Shown here: positions 56,124-64,000 of the stretch, piece by piece
Layout of the letters: the number at the start of each line of letters is the position of its first letter
How positions within the stretch are numbered: position 1 is the stretch's first letter
Source: UBA9339 sp964535195
Lineage (GTDB): Bacteria; Pseudomonadota; Gammaproteobacteria; UBA9339
Reading direction: 5' to 3'
DNA length: 64,000 nt
Assembly: GCA_964535195.1 (NCBI GenBank)
Contig: CAZHSI010000001.1
Location: 216,664 to 280,663 of the forward strand
Notes under the pieces: generated by a model
The model's input: the letters and a program-made list of their open reading frames with translations, nothing else
Databases searched by the model: none
What the model was told of the DNA's origin: nothing
Translations under genes and position numbers: made by a program

Positions 56124-58496
56124 ATGCAAAGTGCAACTAGGAAGCAGAGGATGGTCGCGTTTCTTGTGGTTTGGACTTTTTTATGTACTATCTGGCGATC
56201 CTCCTATGGCACTATGGATATAGCTGAGTCGTCTTCAAGAAGAACTACGGCGACTGATCTAGCAGCGACTATGTTAGTTAGTGTGGGAATAATAGGATCA
56301 ATTGTCGCTATTGTTTTGGGGGATAAAGATTCAAAGAGCCACACTCAAAAGAGTGAAACCCAAGGAACGATTACGGCAACCGATGTTTTTTTTACAGAAC
56401 CTGGCACTAAAAGTCTAGTATTACAAAATTCTGCAGACGGTGTTTCTTCTGTAACTTCTATAGCGGTAGATAACGACACGAATGTTGTCCTAGGAGACAC
56501 TAGCGATTGTCGATCTATTGCGGCAGGTGGAAGCTGTAGCGTTAATCTAACAACAACCCAAAATTCTTATGGTCGCAGCATTGTTACCATTACTTATAAT
56601 GGACTAAAAACCACAACAGCTACAGTAACAATCGAACCTATTACATTGCAATTATATAAAGCATCAGAAGATAACGCATTAGACATAAAACAAACTTCAT
56701 CAGAGATTATCTTGCCAATCACTACTCATGATTCACCTGACAATTCAACATGTCCGTGGGTCGAGCCATACACTTACAAAACAGTAACTTACTATTATAA
56801 AAACATTAGTAAGTTTAATTGGCAAAAACCAAGTATTAGTTGGCAAACCATGTTTGATAGCCCTTGTAATACTGATACACAAGATGAGTCTTATGTTGCC
56901 ATCAGTAATAATAGTTGCGCTTCTCGCTCTACCGTTGCACCTGGAGACAGTTGTCGTTTTAGCCTAAAAGTTAAATATAATCATCCCGGCGATTGGGGAA
57001 TAATTAAAACTACCGGTAGTAATATTAGCAACACACAATTATTAAATGTCCTTGCTGGCGGAGGATTATCCATTGCAATAAATACTGACGCTAAAGCCTA
57101 TCACTTAGGGTATCGATCAGTAAAAATTACTAATACCATAACCCCTACAACAGGACAAACATATGGCAATATGTATATTACAGGTATTACTGCTGAAACA
57201 AATTTAGCATCCGCCAAAAATAATTCTTCTTTGTTAAAATATTGTGCCCCAGACGCTGCTGATTGTGACTATAAAACAGATTGCAATATCGATGTTACTG
57301 GAGCGTCCATTTCTTTATATCCCAATGGATCTAGTGCCGGAACTAATAGTTGTCTGGTATGGTTTAAAGCTAATAGTAAGGACGATCAAGGTGAGGACTT
57401 GGCATTACAATCCGCTACAGGTACTATCAAAGTCACGGTCAATGGTAATAAAGTGACGCAAGAGAAGAAAATCACTCCGTTTTCTGATTATGAAAAAGAT
57501 TGTGCTTTCACTGTTTCTTATAATAAGTCGTTGTATGCTGGTGCTAATAAGCATGATGGCACAAGTTGGTCACAGGTAGGGACTGATACCCCTATGCGAG
57601 TTTATTCTTTCGTTACTGTCAAATCCGATCTTTATGCCGGAGGAGATTTTAATAACAGTGGTAGTAATAACATTGCTAAATGGGATGGCGCAAATTGGTC
57701 GTCTTTAGGTTCAGGATTAAATGGCGCTGTTCATGCTCTTACTAGTATCGATTCTGAACTTTATGCCGGCGGAGTTTTTACTGGGACTTCTGACAACACC
57801 GTTACTGGACTTAAGAGTATTGCTAAATGGGATGGTTCAAAATGGTTGTCTTTAGGTTCTGGATTAAATGGTGAGGTTTATGCTCTTACTAGTATCGGTT
57901 CTGAACTTTATGTCGGCGGAGATTTTACTGGGACTTCTGGTGGCGTCGTTACTGAACTTAAGAGTATTGCCAAATGGGATAGCTTAAAATGGTCGTCTTT
58001 AGGTTCTGGATTAAATGGTAAGGTTTATGCGCTTACTAGTATCGGTTATGAACTTTATGCCGGCGGATATTTTACTGGGACTTCTGATAGCACCGTTACT
58101 GAATTTAATAATATTGTTAAATGGGAGGGCTTAAAATGGTCGTCTTTAGGATCTGGGTTAAATAATAAGGTTCTCGTTCTTGCTAGCATCGGTACTCAAC
58201 TTTATGCAGGAGGGGATTTTACCGCAATAAATGGTGGTGACACTGTACTTCAACACATGGCTAAGTGGGATACAAACAACCCAAATTGGTCAGCTTTAGG
58301 ATCTGGATTAGAAGAATCTGTTCATTCCCTTACCAACAATGGTTCTGATATTTACGCTAAAGAAGCTTCTAATTGTATAAAATATTGGCATAATAATGAC
58401 TGGGCAACATTAGAGGCGGATTGTCCTTCCTCTGTTCTTCAAAATAAAGCCTTAATTATTGCGCCATCTCTAATGATTACTGATTATTCTCCTTAA
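56124..58496 (+). CDS. Secreted protein with Cys-containing Ig-like region and WD/Rax2-like propeller repeats
   Basis: 790 residues, ribosome site TGGAG. The N-terminus has hydrophobic stretches at about residues 10-30 (signal or anchor) and about 46-66. Residues 90-450 are Thr/Ser-rich beta-sandwich sequence with paired Cys (SDCRSIAAGGSCSVNL, APGDSCRF). The C-terminal 300 residues hold five or six repeats of about 50-58 residues with the core KWSSLGSGLNGKVYALTSIG then ELYAGGDFTGTS, a propeller-type repeat. The repeats are similar at DNA level, suggesting recent expansion. Likely surface or secreted; no family beyond the repeats. Confidence 0.7.
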   Translation: MQSATRKQRMVAFLVVWTFLCTIWRSSYGTMDIAESSSRRTTATDLAATMLVSVGIIGSIVAIVLGDKDSKSHTQKSETQGTITATDVFFTEPGTKSLVLQNSADGVSSVTSIAVDNDTNVVLGDTSDCRSIAAGGSCSVNLTTTQNSYGRSIVTITYNGLKTTTATVTIEPITLQLYKASEDNALDIKQTSSEIILPITTHDSPDNSTCPWVEPYTYKTVTYYYKNISKFNWQKPSISWQTMFDSPCNTDTQDESYVAISNNSCASRSTVAPGDSCRFSLKVKYNHPGDWGIIKTTGSNISNTQLLNVLAGGGLSIAINTDAKAYHLGYRSVKITNTITPTTGQTYGNMYITGITAETNLASAKNNSSLLKYCAPDAADCDYKTDCNIDVTGASISLYPNGSSAGTNSCLVWFKANSKDDQGEDLALQSATGTIKVTVNGNKVTQEKKITPFSDYEKDCAFTVSYNKSLYAGANKHDGTSWSQVGTDTPMRVYSFVTVKSDLYAGGDFNNSGSNNIAKWDGANWSSLGSGLNGAVHALTSIDSELYAGGVFTGTSDNTVTGLKSIAKWDGSKWLSLGSGLNGEVYALTSIGSELYVGGDFTGTSGGVVTELKSIAKWDSLKWSSLGSGLNGKVYALTSIGYELYAGGYFTGTSDSTVTEFNNIVKWEGLKWSSLGSGLNNKVLVLASIGTQLYAGGDFTAINGGDTVLQHMAKWDTNNPNWSALGSGLEESVHSLTNNGSDIYAKEASNCIKYWHNNDWATLEADCPSSVLQNKALIIAPSLMITDYSP

Positions 58497-58594
58497 TTGG
58501 AAGGGCTAATTTTTACTAATACCAGTTTTATCTTACGTCATTTAAGATGTTATTGCTTAGTGTGATGTTTTTAACTTAATAAAGAAGGGGGATT

Positions 58595-60475
58595 ATGAAG
58601 CGCATTAATCTAATAATTTATTTAGTACTTGTTATGTCTTGCAGTTATAGCCAAACTGGTTTAGCAAACTTTGGCGGTTGTTGTAATGGAACCGCCTATG
58701 CTGGAGAGGCAAGTAAAATTTATACGGTTAATAGTGAGAGCTACGACTCGTTTGTAGTGCCACCCTCCAATACAACCTATGCAATTGAACTACTAAATAC
58801 TACTTGTGCTAATAACTGCGCAGATATCATATGCACAAGTTCTAAACTTAACTATCCATGGGTTTGTGACTCTAATTCGTATAACGTTCATGGCCCGTAT
58901 TACCAGTGCGGCTTTAATAATGGCATAGAGGTTGGCATGTATTATTGTTCCAATTGTAATATTACCATGCGAGTTTGGAATACTAACTCTCACGGTTTTA
59001 CTAATACGGTTAAGACGGGGTGTGTCAATGAAAACATTAATTTTACTGCAGCTGACTTTAAAAATAATGTTTATTGTCCCTCATATCAAGCTGGTAAAGA
59101 AAATATAAAAATTTTATCTCTACCCCCGCATGGTACTCTAAGTATGGCTGGGGCAAATGTTAGCGTTGATCAAAAGATAATTAAAAACAATATAACTAAT
59201 CTGGCTTTTATTCCCGAAACAGGATGGATGGGCTCCTCTAGCTTTAATTGGACTATCGGCAATGAGGACACTCCGTATTCTACCAACATAGATCTATTAA
59301 TCTCCCCAACAGCCCCGGTAGTAAAAGATATAGCTAAAACCGGTTATATGGATACAACAACTGAATTTACAGCAGCTGATTTTAGCAACAATTTTGTAAG
59401 TAGTTGCAGCAACAATAGAGCTTTAGCTGAAATAAAAATTGTTACTTTACCAAATTTCGGTGTTTTAAAACTTTCGGGCAACAACGTAACTGCTAATCAA
59501 ACTATTAGTACCAATGATTTGGCTAATTTAACCTATGTACCTAATGTTGGATATATAGGAACTGATAGCTTTAGCTGGGGCGGTGGAGATGGTACCTTAG
59601 CTTCAACCAATCAAGCTAACGTTAATCTGACTATCTTGTCTACAACGTTTAGTTCATCAAGTAGCTCCTTCAGTAATGCAGCTCCGGTAATCTCAAGTAT
59701 AAATGCATCTAGTGGTGCTGGCGCGGCTAATGGGGTTATTGGTTCAGTGGCAACTTTTATAATTAATGGTGCTAATTTTGCCGACAATCCAACGGTAAAA
59801 CTAGTAAATGGCAAGAATTTCTATGAAGTAGTTGTTAACAATGCTACTAATGAACAAATCAACTGCACTCTTAACCTTGCCAACATTACTGCCGCAATGG
59901 TTGGTTCTTGGGATGTGGTAGTAATTAATCCCGATGGTAAAAGTGCTACCTTAACCGGTGGGTTTTTAATAGCCAGTGGTACTACCCCCATAATTTCAAA
60001 TATAACTACCGACATTACTAATAATATCTTAACAATAACCATAGGTGGCACGAATTTTGTTGCAGGCACTAGTGGTGTGGAAATATTACTGATCAATGGT
60101 GATGGAGTAGCTATAGAGGCGACAGTAGTAGAGGTAACAGATATTCAAGTTATCTGTGTGGTTGATATTAGCATTAACCCTGTTATTTTAACCGGTGACT
60201 GGGAAGTTCAAGTAACCAATGCTGATAACCGGCCATCTGAAAGAAAATCAGCTAGATTTAAAGGTATGGAATCCCAATCTTCTTCAATTAATCCTAATTC
60301 TTGGGTTGTACCAACTGCTGTAGCCGTCTCAGCTGCTGCAGTCGTTGGTGCTGTTACCGCAACCAGTTGTTTCATATTGCATAAAAAACAGGTTTGGCCA
60401 TTTAAGCCAAGTAACAACGGAGGAGATGTGGCGCTATCTATTGGAGGCGCAGCACCTATTTACGATCCAGACTAA
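58595..60475 (+). CDS. Secreted protein with cadherin-like and IPT/TIG domains and C-terminal membrane anchor
   Basis: 626 residues, ribosome site AAGGGGG. Signal peptide MKRINLIIYLVLVMSCSYS to LANFGG. A Cys-rich N-terminal region (to about 150) is followed by two cadherin-like repeats with SVDQKIIKNNITNLAFIPET and NQTISTNDLANLTYVPNVGY, then two IPT/TIG-like domains (about 350-540). A hydrophobic segment near residue 565-590 (VVPTAVAVSAAAVVGAVTAT) and a short basic tail suggest membrane anchoring. Adjacent to another secreted repeat protein 98 bp upstream, likely one surface-protein unit. Confidence 0.7.
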   Translation: MKRINLIIYLVLVMSCSYSQTGLANFGGCCNGTAYAGEASKIYTVNSESYDSFVVPPSNTTYAIELLNTTCANNCADIICTSSKLNYPWVCDSNSYNVHGPYYQCGFNNGIEVGMYYCSNCNITMRVWNTNSHGFTNTVKTGCVNENINFTAADFKNNVYCPSYQAGKENIKILSLPPHGTLSMAGANVSVDQKIIKNNITNLAFIPETGWMGSSSFNWTIGNEDTPYSTNIDLLISPTAPVVKDIAKTGYMDTTTEFTAADFSNNFVSSCSNNRALAEIKIVTLPNFGVLKLSGNNVTANQTISTNDLANLTYVPNVGYIGTDSFSWGGGDGTLASTNQANVNLTILSTTFSSSSSSFSNAAPVISSINASSGAGAANGVIGSVATFIINGANFADNPTVKLVNGKNFYEVVVNNATNEQINCTLNLANITAAMVGSWDVVVINPDGKSATLTGGFLIASGTTPIISNITTDITNNILTITIGGTNFVAGTSGVEILLINGDGVAIEATVVEVTDIQVICVVDISINPVILTGDWEVQVTNADNRPSERKSARFKGMESQSSSINPNSWVVPTAVAVSAAAVVGAVTATSCFILHKKQVWPFKPSNNGGDVALSIGGAAPIYDPD

Positions 60476-60547
60476 CCGGCAGAAAATTTGTAAGAAAAAT
60501 ATAGTGGTCTGTATGTCTGATTCTAACGGTATCAAATTTTTGACTTC

Positions 60548-60679
60548 GACCGAGGTATAAACCTCGGTCTTGCCCAAGGGGGAGAGCTGCGCCTCTACCC
60601 CTTGGGAATCCCCATTGCTTTGTTCTCGAAGCAAGCTTCGAAAAGAAATTTAGATTATATAAAATCATTTTATATAATC
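60548..60679. repeat. Cluster of hairpins between convergent genes
   Basis: Four inverted repeats in 132 bp: GACCGAGGT/ACCTCGGTC (60548-60569), CCCAAGGGG/CCCCTTGGG (60573-60606), CGAAGC/GCTTCG (60627-60640) and the 12-bp perfect GATTATATAAAA/TTTTATATAATC (60653-60679). It lies between convergent genes and may act as a bidirectional terminator, but the number and GC-richness of the first two suggest an intergenic repeat element. Confidence 0.65.
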
Positions 60680-60728
60680 TATTTTGCGAGCCATGGAGAG
60701 GCGAGGGCGAGTAGTCTGCAGGGCTGGT

Positions 60729-61607
60729 TTATAATTTTTCTTTTTTTATCGGTAAGATGCCTGCCATGTCACCAATAACGTTAACCAGGTCAGTATCATT
60801 TGGCACTACAATTTTAGTATTATTTTCTAATGCGTGCTCTAAGGCTTGTAGTTTGCGTAAAACCTGGGCGTTTCCAATAAAATATTTTTCGGCAGCTTCA
60901 TTAACCATACGAATAGCTTCGGCTTCACCTTCTGCGGCTAAGATTTTTGATTGTTTAAATCCCTCAGCTTTTTTAATTTGAGCACGACGTTCTCCATCCG
61001 CCGTAGTTTCAGTGGCAGTGGCAAAGTCGATAGCAGCAATTTTTTCATTTTCAGCTTTTACTACTTTGTTCATGGTTTCTTGTACATCTCTAGGGGGGTC
61101 GATCTCTTTTAGTTCAGTACGAACTATTTCTAATCCCCAGGTGCTGGTTTCAACTCTTAAAGTTTTGTGAAGTTCATCGTTGATTTTTCCCCGTTCACTA
61201 TTTGCCGATTTTAAAGTTAGGGTGCCAATAATGTTACGTAGAGTGGTTCTTGCTAAATTTACGATCTGATATTCGTAATTATTGACCTTATATTGAGAAC
61301 TTTTAACGCTGTCTTCATCGTCTTTAATTTTAAAATATACTTGGGCGTCGACTCTGGCATTTAGGTTATCATTCGTGATTATTTCTTGCGGTTCGGCGTT
61401 AACCATCTGTTCCGTAATATTTACAATAATCATTCGGTCAATAAATGGAATAATCCAATTAAAACCTGGTGTGGCAAAGTGATGATATTTGCCTAATCTT
61501 TCGATTAAACCTCTGTGAGTAGGGCGAACAATGCGGACACCCTTAATAACAATAAGCATTATTGCAATAGTTAAGAACATGGTTTTATAACTAAAAAAGT
61601 AATCCAT
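60729..61607 (-). CDS. SPFH/Band 7 membrane protein (slipin/QmcA type)
   Basis: 292 residues. N-terminal membrane segment (about 9-24) then RPTHRGLIERLGKYHHFATP and the Band 7 domain (FIDRMIIVNITEQMVNAEPQ, ITNDNLNARVDAQVYFKIKD, ARTTLRNIIGTLTL), ending with a helical region (EAEAIRMVNEAAEKYF). Stomatin/paraslipin proteins form oligomers in lipid microdomains and often pair with NfeD; no NfeD gene is next to it here. Confidence 0.9.
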   Translation of the reverse strand: MDYFFSYKTMFLTIAIMLIVIKGVRIVRPTHRGLIERLGKYHHFATPGFNWIIPFIDRMIIVNITEQMVNAEPQEIITNDNLNARVDAQVYFKIKDDEDSVKSSQYKVNNYEYQIVNLARTTLRNIIGTLTLKSANSERGKINDELHKTLRVETSTWGLEIVRTELKEIDPPRDVQETMNKVVKAENEKIAAIDFATATETTADGERRAQIKKAEGFKQSKILAAEGEAEAIRMVNEAAEKYFIGNAQVLRKLQALEHALENNTKIVVPNDTDLVNVIGDMAGILPIKKEKL

Positions 61608-61711
61608 AAATATTCCTTTGCCAATTAGAGTGTGTTTGTATGAAGCTCACTTTATCATTAATACCCCTGACGTCAAGTCGAGCTGAAATTTGAATTGTTA
61701 TCATTATATTA

Positions 61712-62905
61712 TTATACCAAGGGTTTTTTCTTGGCTGATAAAGAGCGTGCCCTTTTTTCGATGTCGATATATTTATCAGTAATAGCGCTAGAGCTATGGC
61801 CGGCATCATCACGCACGTGTTCTCTTGGTCTGATTTTGACATCTTCGGAGATGCCGGTATGGCGTAACCAATGAACTGTTGCAATTTTTAATTCTGTAGC
61901 ATCTAAAGTTTTGCCATCTTTTAACATTAATTGGTGTGCTCGGTCGAAGCATTGTTGCACGAGGCTACGTATGTATCTGGTATCAGAAACCCCGCCTTTG
62001 CCAATAAATCTCGGAATTAAGGGAGCGTCGTCAATGGGTGAGGGTAGTGGTGGTAGGTTTAAAGAGAGACGATATTGTTTAAATGCTTCTAACATTTCAT
62101 CAGATACAGAAATATCACGTTCTTTATTGCCCTTCCCAACAACTTTAAACCACCAATTATTATCGGTATCTTTGTAGAAACTGTTCATTTGTGGAGCCCA
62201 GCGTTCAGATGCTACTAATTCAGAGATTCGCAGGTACATACCATAAAGTGCTTGGATAATAAAAAGGGTGCGGTTGTGGTGCTCAGGTTTTTCTTGAAAC
62301 ATATTGTGTGCCGCTTGCATCACATGCAACCACTGGTCTTTAGATAAACGTCGAATAGGGGTGGTGGTTTGTTTTTTGCGGAGGATGGCGCTTTTTTGTT
62401 TAATAAGATTTACGGGATTTGTTGATGTTTTTTCATCTTGAATCAAAAAGTTATAAAAGCTACTTAAAGTGGAAAATATTATTTTTATGGCTGCTTGTGA
62501 TAATGAAAATTTACTTTTTGAGGGTTTTTCCCCAATAAAAGGAGCCCATTTGGGGTTAGGTAATTCTAGGCCATCTTTCAAAAGATATCGTGGAACTTGG
62601 TTAAATCCGATCCAACTTTTTGGAGGTTTTTGGCAGAAGGTAATAAATGTTTCTATATCTTCACGCTTAAGATCAAGGATCGATTTTTGCTGTATCAGCC
62701 ATGCCCATTGTAAAAAACGTTCAACTTCGCGGCGATAAGTTTTAAATGTTTCTTTATTATTTTTATACGCCAGTAAAAAATTACGTGCACAAATATAATC
62801 TTTCGCAGCGAAATTTGGATATAAGGTTGCGTTAGGTAAAGTCTCCCAAGCTTTGGTAGTTTCTATGGTATTAAAAATTGCTTTTGGTATCTTATTTTGC
62901 TTCAT
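61712..62905 (-). CDS. Tyrosine recombinase (phage-type integrase)
   Basis: 397 residues if started at Met 62905; an in-frame start at 62947 adds 14 residues, and neither has a good ribosome site. N-terminal SAM-like core-binding domain (about 30-150) and catalytic domain with the R-H-R-H-Y set: ALYGMYLRISELV (Arg), VHWLRHTG (His, Arg), AGHSSSAITDKYIDI (His, Tyr). It stands alone: no excisionase or phage genes beside it and no attachment site recognised. An inverted repeat lies at 63026-63059, just upstream. Confidence 0.88.
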   Translation of the reverse strand: MKQNKIPKAIFNTIETTKAWETLPNATLYPNFAAKDYICARNFLLAYKNNKETFKTYRREVERFLQWAWLIQQKSILDLKREDIETFITFCQKPPKSWIGFNQVPRYLLKDGLELPNPKWAPFIGEKPSKSKFSLSQAAIKIIFSTLSSFYNFLIQDEKTSTNPVNLIKQKSAILRKKQTTTPIRRLSKDQWLHVMQAAHNMFQEKPEHHNRTLFIIQALYGMYLRISELVASERWAPQMNSFYKDTDNNWWFKVVGKGNKERDISVSDEMLEAFKQYRLSLNLPPLPSPIDDAPLIPRFIGKGGVSDTRYIRSLVQQCFDRAHQLMLKDGKTLDATELKIATVHWLRHTGISEDVKIRPREHVRDDAGHSSSAITDKYIDIEKRARSLSAKKKPLV

Positions 62906-63025
62906 GTTAATAGCTAAAATCGTACCCGTATGCACTATAAAAGACAACCAGATAAATAAGAATTTACAATGTGACTTTTATTCCATAGGGCCCACGACCT
63001 ATAACCTTAGTAGGAGTATTTATGC

Positions 63026-63059
63026 TAAATCACCGGTAATGTTTATTACCGGGGATTTA
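63026..63059. repeat. Imperfect palindrome upstream of the recombinase gene
   Basis: TAAATC-CCGGTAAT and ATTACCGG-GATTTA with one mismatched pair and a 4-base loop (GTTT). It sits about 120 bp upstream of the recombinase start, between it and the arsM-like gene. It could be a terminator-like hairpin, an operator or a recombination site; no T-run follows. The remaining intergenic DNA (to 63170) shows nothing else. Confidence 0.5.
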
Positions 63060-63170
63060 TAATAATCTGGCAGTATATAACAGTCACCCATTTTTTCTAG
63101 TTAGCACCCATCTCCACTCTGTTTGATTCACCACTTATCAGATCAAATCAGAACTTAATCATTTCAAGTA

Positions 63171-64000
63171 TTAATTAGGCTTTGCACCACATATCCTTAT
63201 ACTCCATACTTTATTAAGCAACTGTGCTGCCCAGTGTTTTAATTGCTCACGAGAACCGTGCTGCAACTCAGAACAAATAAAATTCGCAAGTTGTTCTGTT
63301 TCGTAATAAAAACGATCACGTATTTCAATTTTAATTAGTCCAGCACTTGTTAATCCATTAATATAATTCTTTTCACTAATAGCGCCAGCCAGGCATGATG
63401 AGTACAAGCCAGGATGAGTAATAATTTCTTCAGGTAACCATTCGGCCACTATATCTGAAACTAGCATTCTACCCCCTGGTTTTAAAATACGAAAAATTTC
63501 CTTAAAAACTTTATCTTTTTCTGGCGATAAGTTAATGACGCAATTTGAAATTACCCAGTCAACTGAGCTATTTTCTACAGGTAACTCTTCGATTATTCCT
63601 TGACGAACTTCAGCGTTTGTAATCTTTGCTGCTTTAATATTTGTCCTGGCTTTATCAAGCATGGCAGGAGTCATATCAATACCAATTGCTTTACCAGTGG
63701 TCCCAATTTTTCGTGCTGCAAGCAATAAATCAATACCAGCTCCTGCTCCCAAATCCACCACAATGTCACCTTTTTTAAGGTCTGCAAACGCAGTTGGATT
63801 TCCACATCCGAAGGAATTTGCAACTGCTTCTGCAGGTAACTCCATCAACTCTGTATCCGAATAACCAGCTAACTTAGCTACTACTCCTTTAGGAACTACT
63901 TTTTTGCAACAACCACAGCCACTTTTATTCCTAACAGCTCTCGTATCAGCAGCTCCCGCTGCAAAATCTAGGTATTGAAAACAAAGGGATTTAGATGCAA
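63171..64000 (-). CDS. arsM: ArsM-like arsenite methyltransferase, 5' partial
   Basis: The frame stays open from the stop at 63171 to the right edge, so the start is outside the window; an internal Met at 63848 is not the true start, because family-like sequence continues upstream of it (SGCGCCKKVVPKG, LAGYSDTELMELPAEA). Motifs: SAM site NSFGCGNPTAFADL, VVDLGAGAGIDLLLAA, and the arsenic-binding Cys positions in ISNCVINLSPEK and SSCLAGAISE, with a further Cys cluster near the N-terminus. It would convert arsenite to methylated forms in the cytoplasm. No arsR or other ars gene is visible. Confidence 0.88.
   Translation of the reverse strand, partial: ASKSLCFQYLDFAAGAADTRAVRNKSGCGCCKKVVPKGVVAKLAGYSDTELMELPAEAVANSFGCGNPTAFADLKKGDIVVDLGAGAGIDLLLAARKIGTTGKAIGIDMTPAMLDKARTNIKAAKITNAEVRQGIIEELPVENSSVDWVISNCVINLSPEKDKVFKEIFRILKPGGRMLVSDIVAEWLPEEIITHPGLYSSCLAGAISEKNYINGLTSAGLIKIEIRDRFYYETEQLANFICSELQHGSREQLKHWAAQLLNKVWSIRICGAKPN

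Overview
The window is an AT-rich piece of a gammaproteobacterial chromosome. The gene order cysS / yafS-like methyltransferase / rnhA / dnaQ / pepN, the family-4 uracil-DNA glycosylase, the paired M16 peptidases and lpxB fit a Legionellales-like bacterium (Legionella/Coxiella/Diplorickettsia/Berkiella relatives). Many secreted proteins with eukaryote-directed domains, plus decayed insertion sequences and broken genes, suggest a host-associated or intracellular lifestyle. The taxonomic placement is inference from gene content, not a search result.

Layout. (1) 1-4.0 kb: core genes, the 3' end of mnmA, mfd and a tRNA-Lys(CTT) with its own promoter. (2) 4.0-37.6 kb: an accessory island starting at the 3' end of the tRNA. 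It holds a secreted lipoprotein glycosyltransferase, ISAs1 and IS110 remnants, a decayed AlbA/AAA_4 gene, a secreted deaminase-OTU protein, a double-glycine-leader peptide, a fibronectin-III repeat protein, an LVIVD-propeller protein, and a 3530-residue giant that combines an inverse-autotransporter barrel, a J domain, a SecA-like motor and a C-terminal papain-like domain. After the giant come two membrane-anchored propeller genes separated by an orphan copy of the giant's C-terminal segment. Then follows a tandemly duplicated set of coiled-coil, Cys-rich secreted and small genes, a GC-rich insert, and remnants of a hybrid histidine kinase and a LuxR regulator. Two 100-N assembly gaps lie in duplicated sequence. 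(3) 37.8-40.3 kb: a three-gene polyamine operon (agmatinase, pyruvoyl arginine decarboxylase, deoxyhypusine-synthase-like). (4) 40.7-55 kb: housekeeping genes, lpxB, two small secreted proteins (one ComEA-like), and a long minus-strand block from cysS to two M16 peptidases, with hemW and udg divergent to it. (5) 55-60.5 kb: two double-glycine-leader peptides, a tiny gene and two large secreted repeat proteins. (6) 60.5-64 kb: structured intergenic DNA, a slipin, a lone tyrosine recombinase and an arsM-like gene that runs off the right edge.

How it fits together. The strongest candidate for an undescribed system is 18.4-32 kb. The giant protein has a conserved 169-bp pre-C-terminal segment that is repeated downstream in front of a different C-terminus, and a membrane-anchored propeller gene directly follows each version. 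This resembles the main plus orphan cassette layout of polymorphic toxin systems, here joined to an outer-membrane barrel and a SecA-like ATPase. The secreted glycosyltransferase, the deaminase-OTU protein and the FN3/LVIVD proteins around it look like a host-interaction arsenal. The three double-glycine-leader peptides suggest a dedicated peptide export route whose exporter is not in this window.
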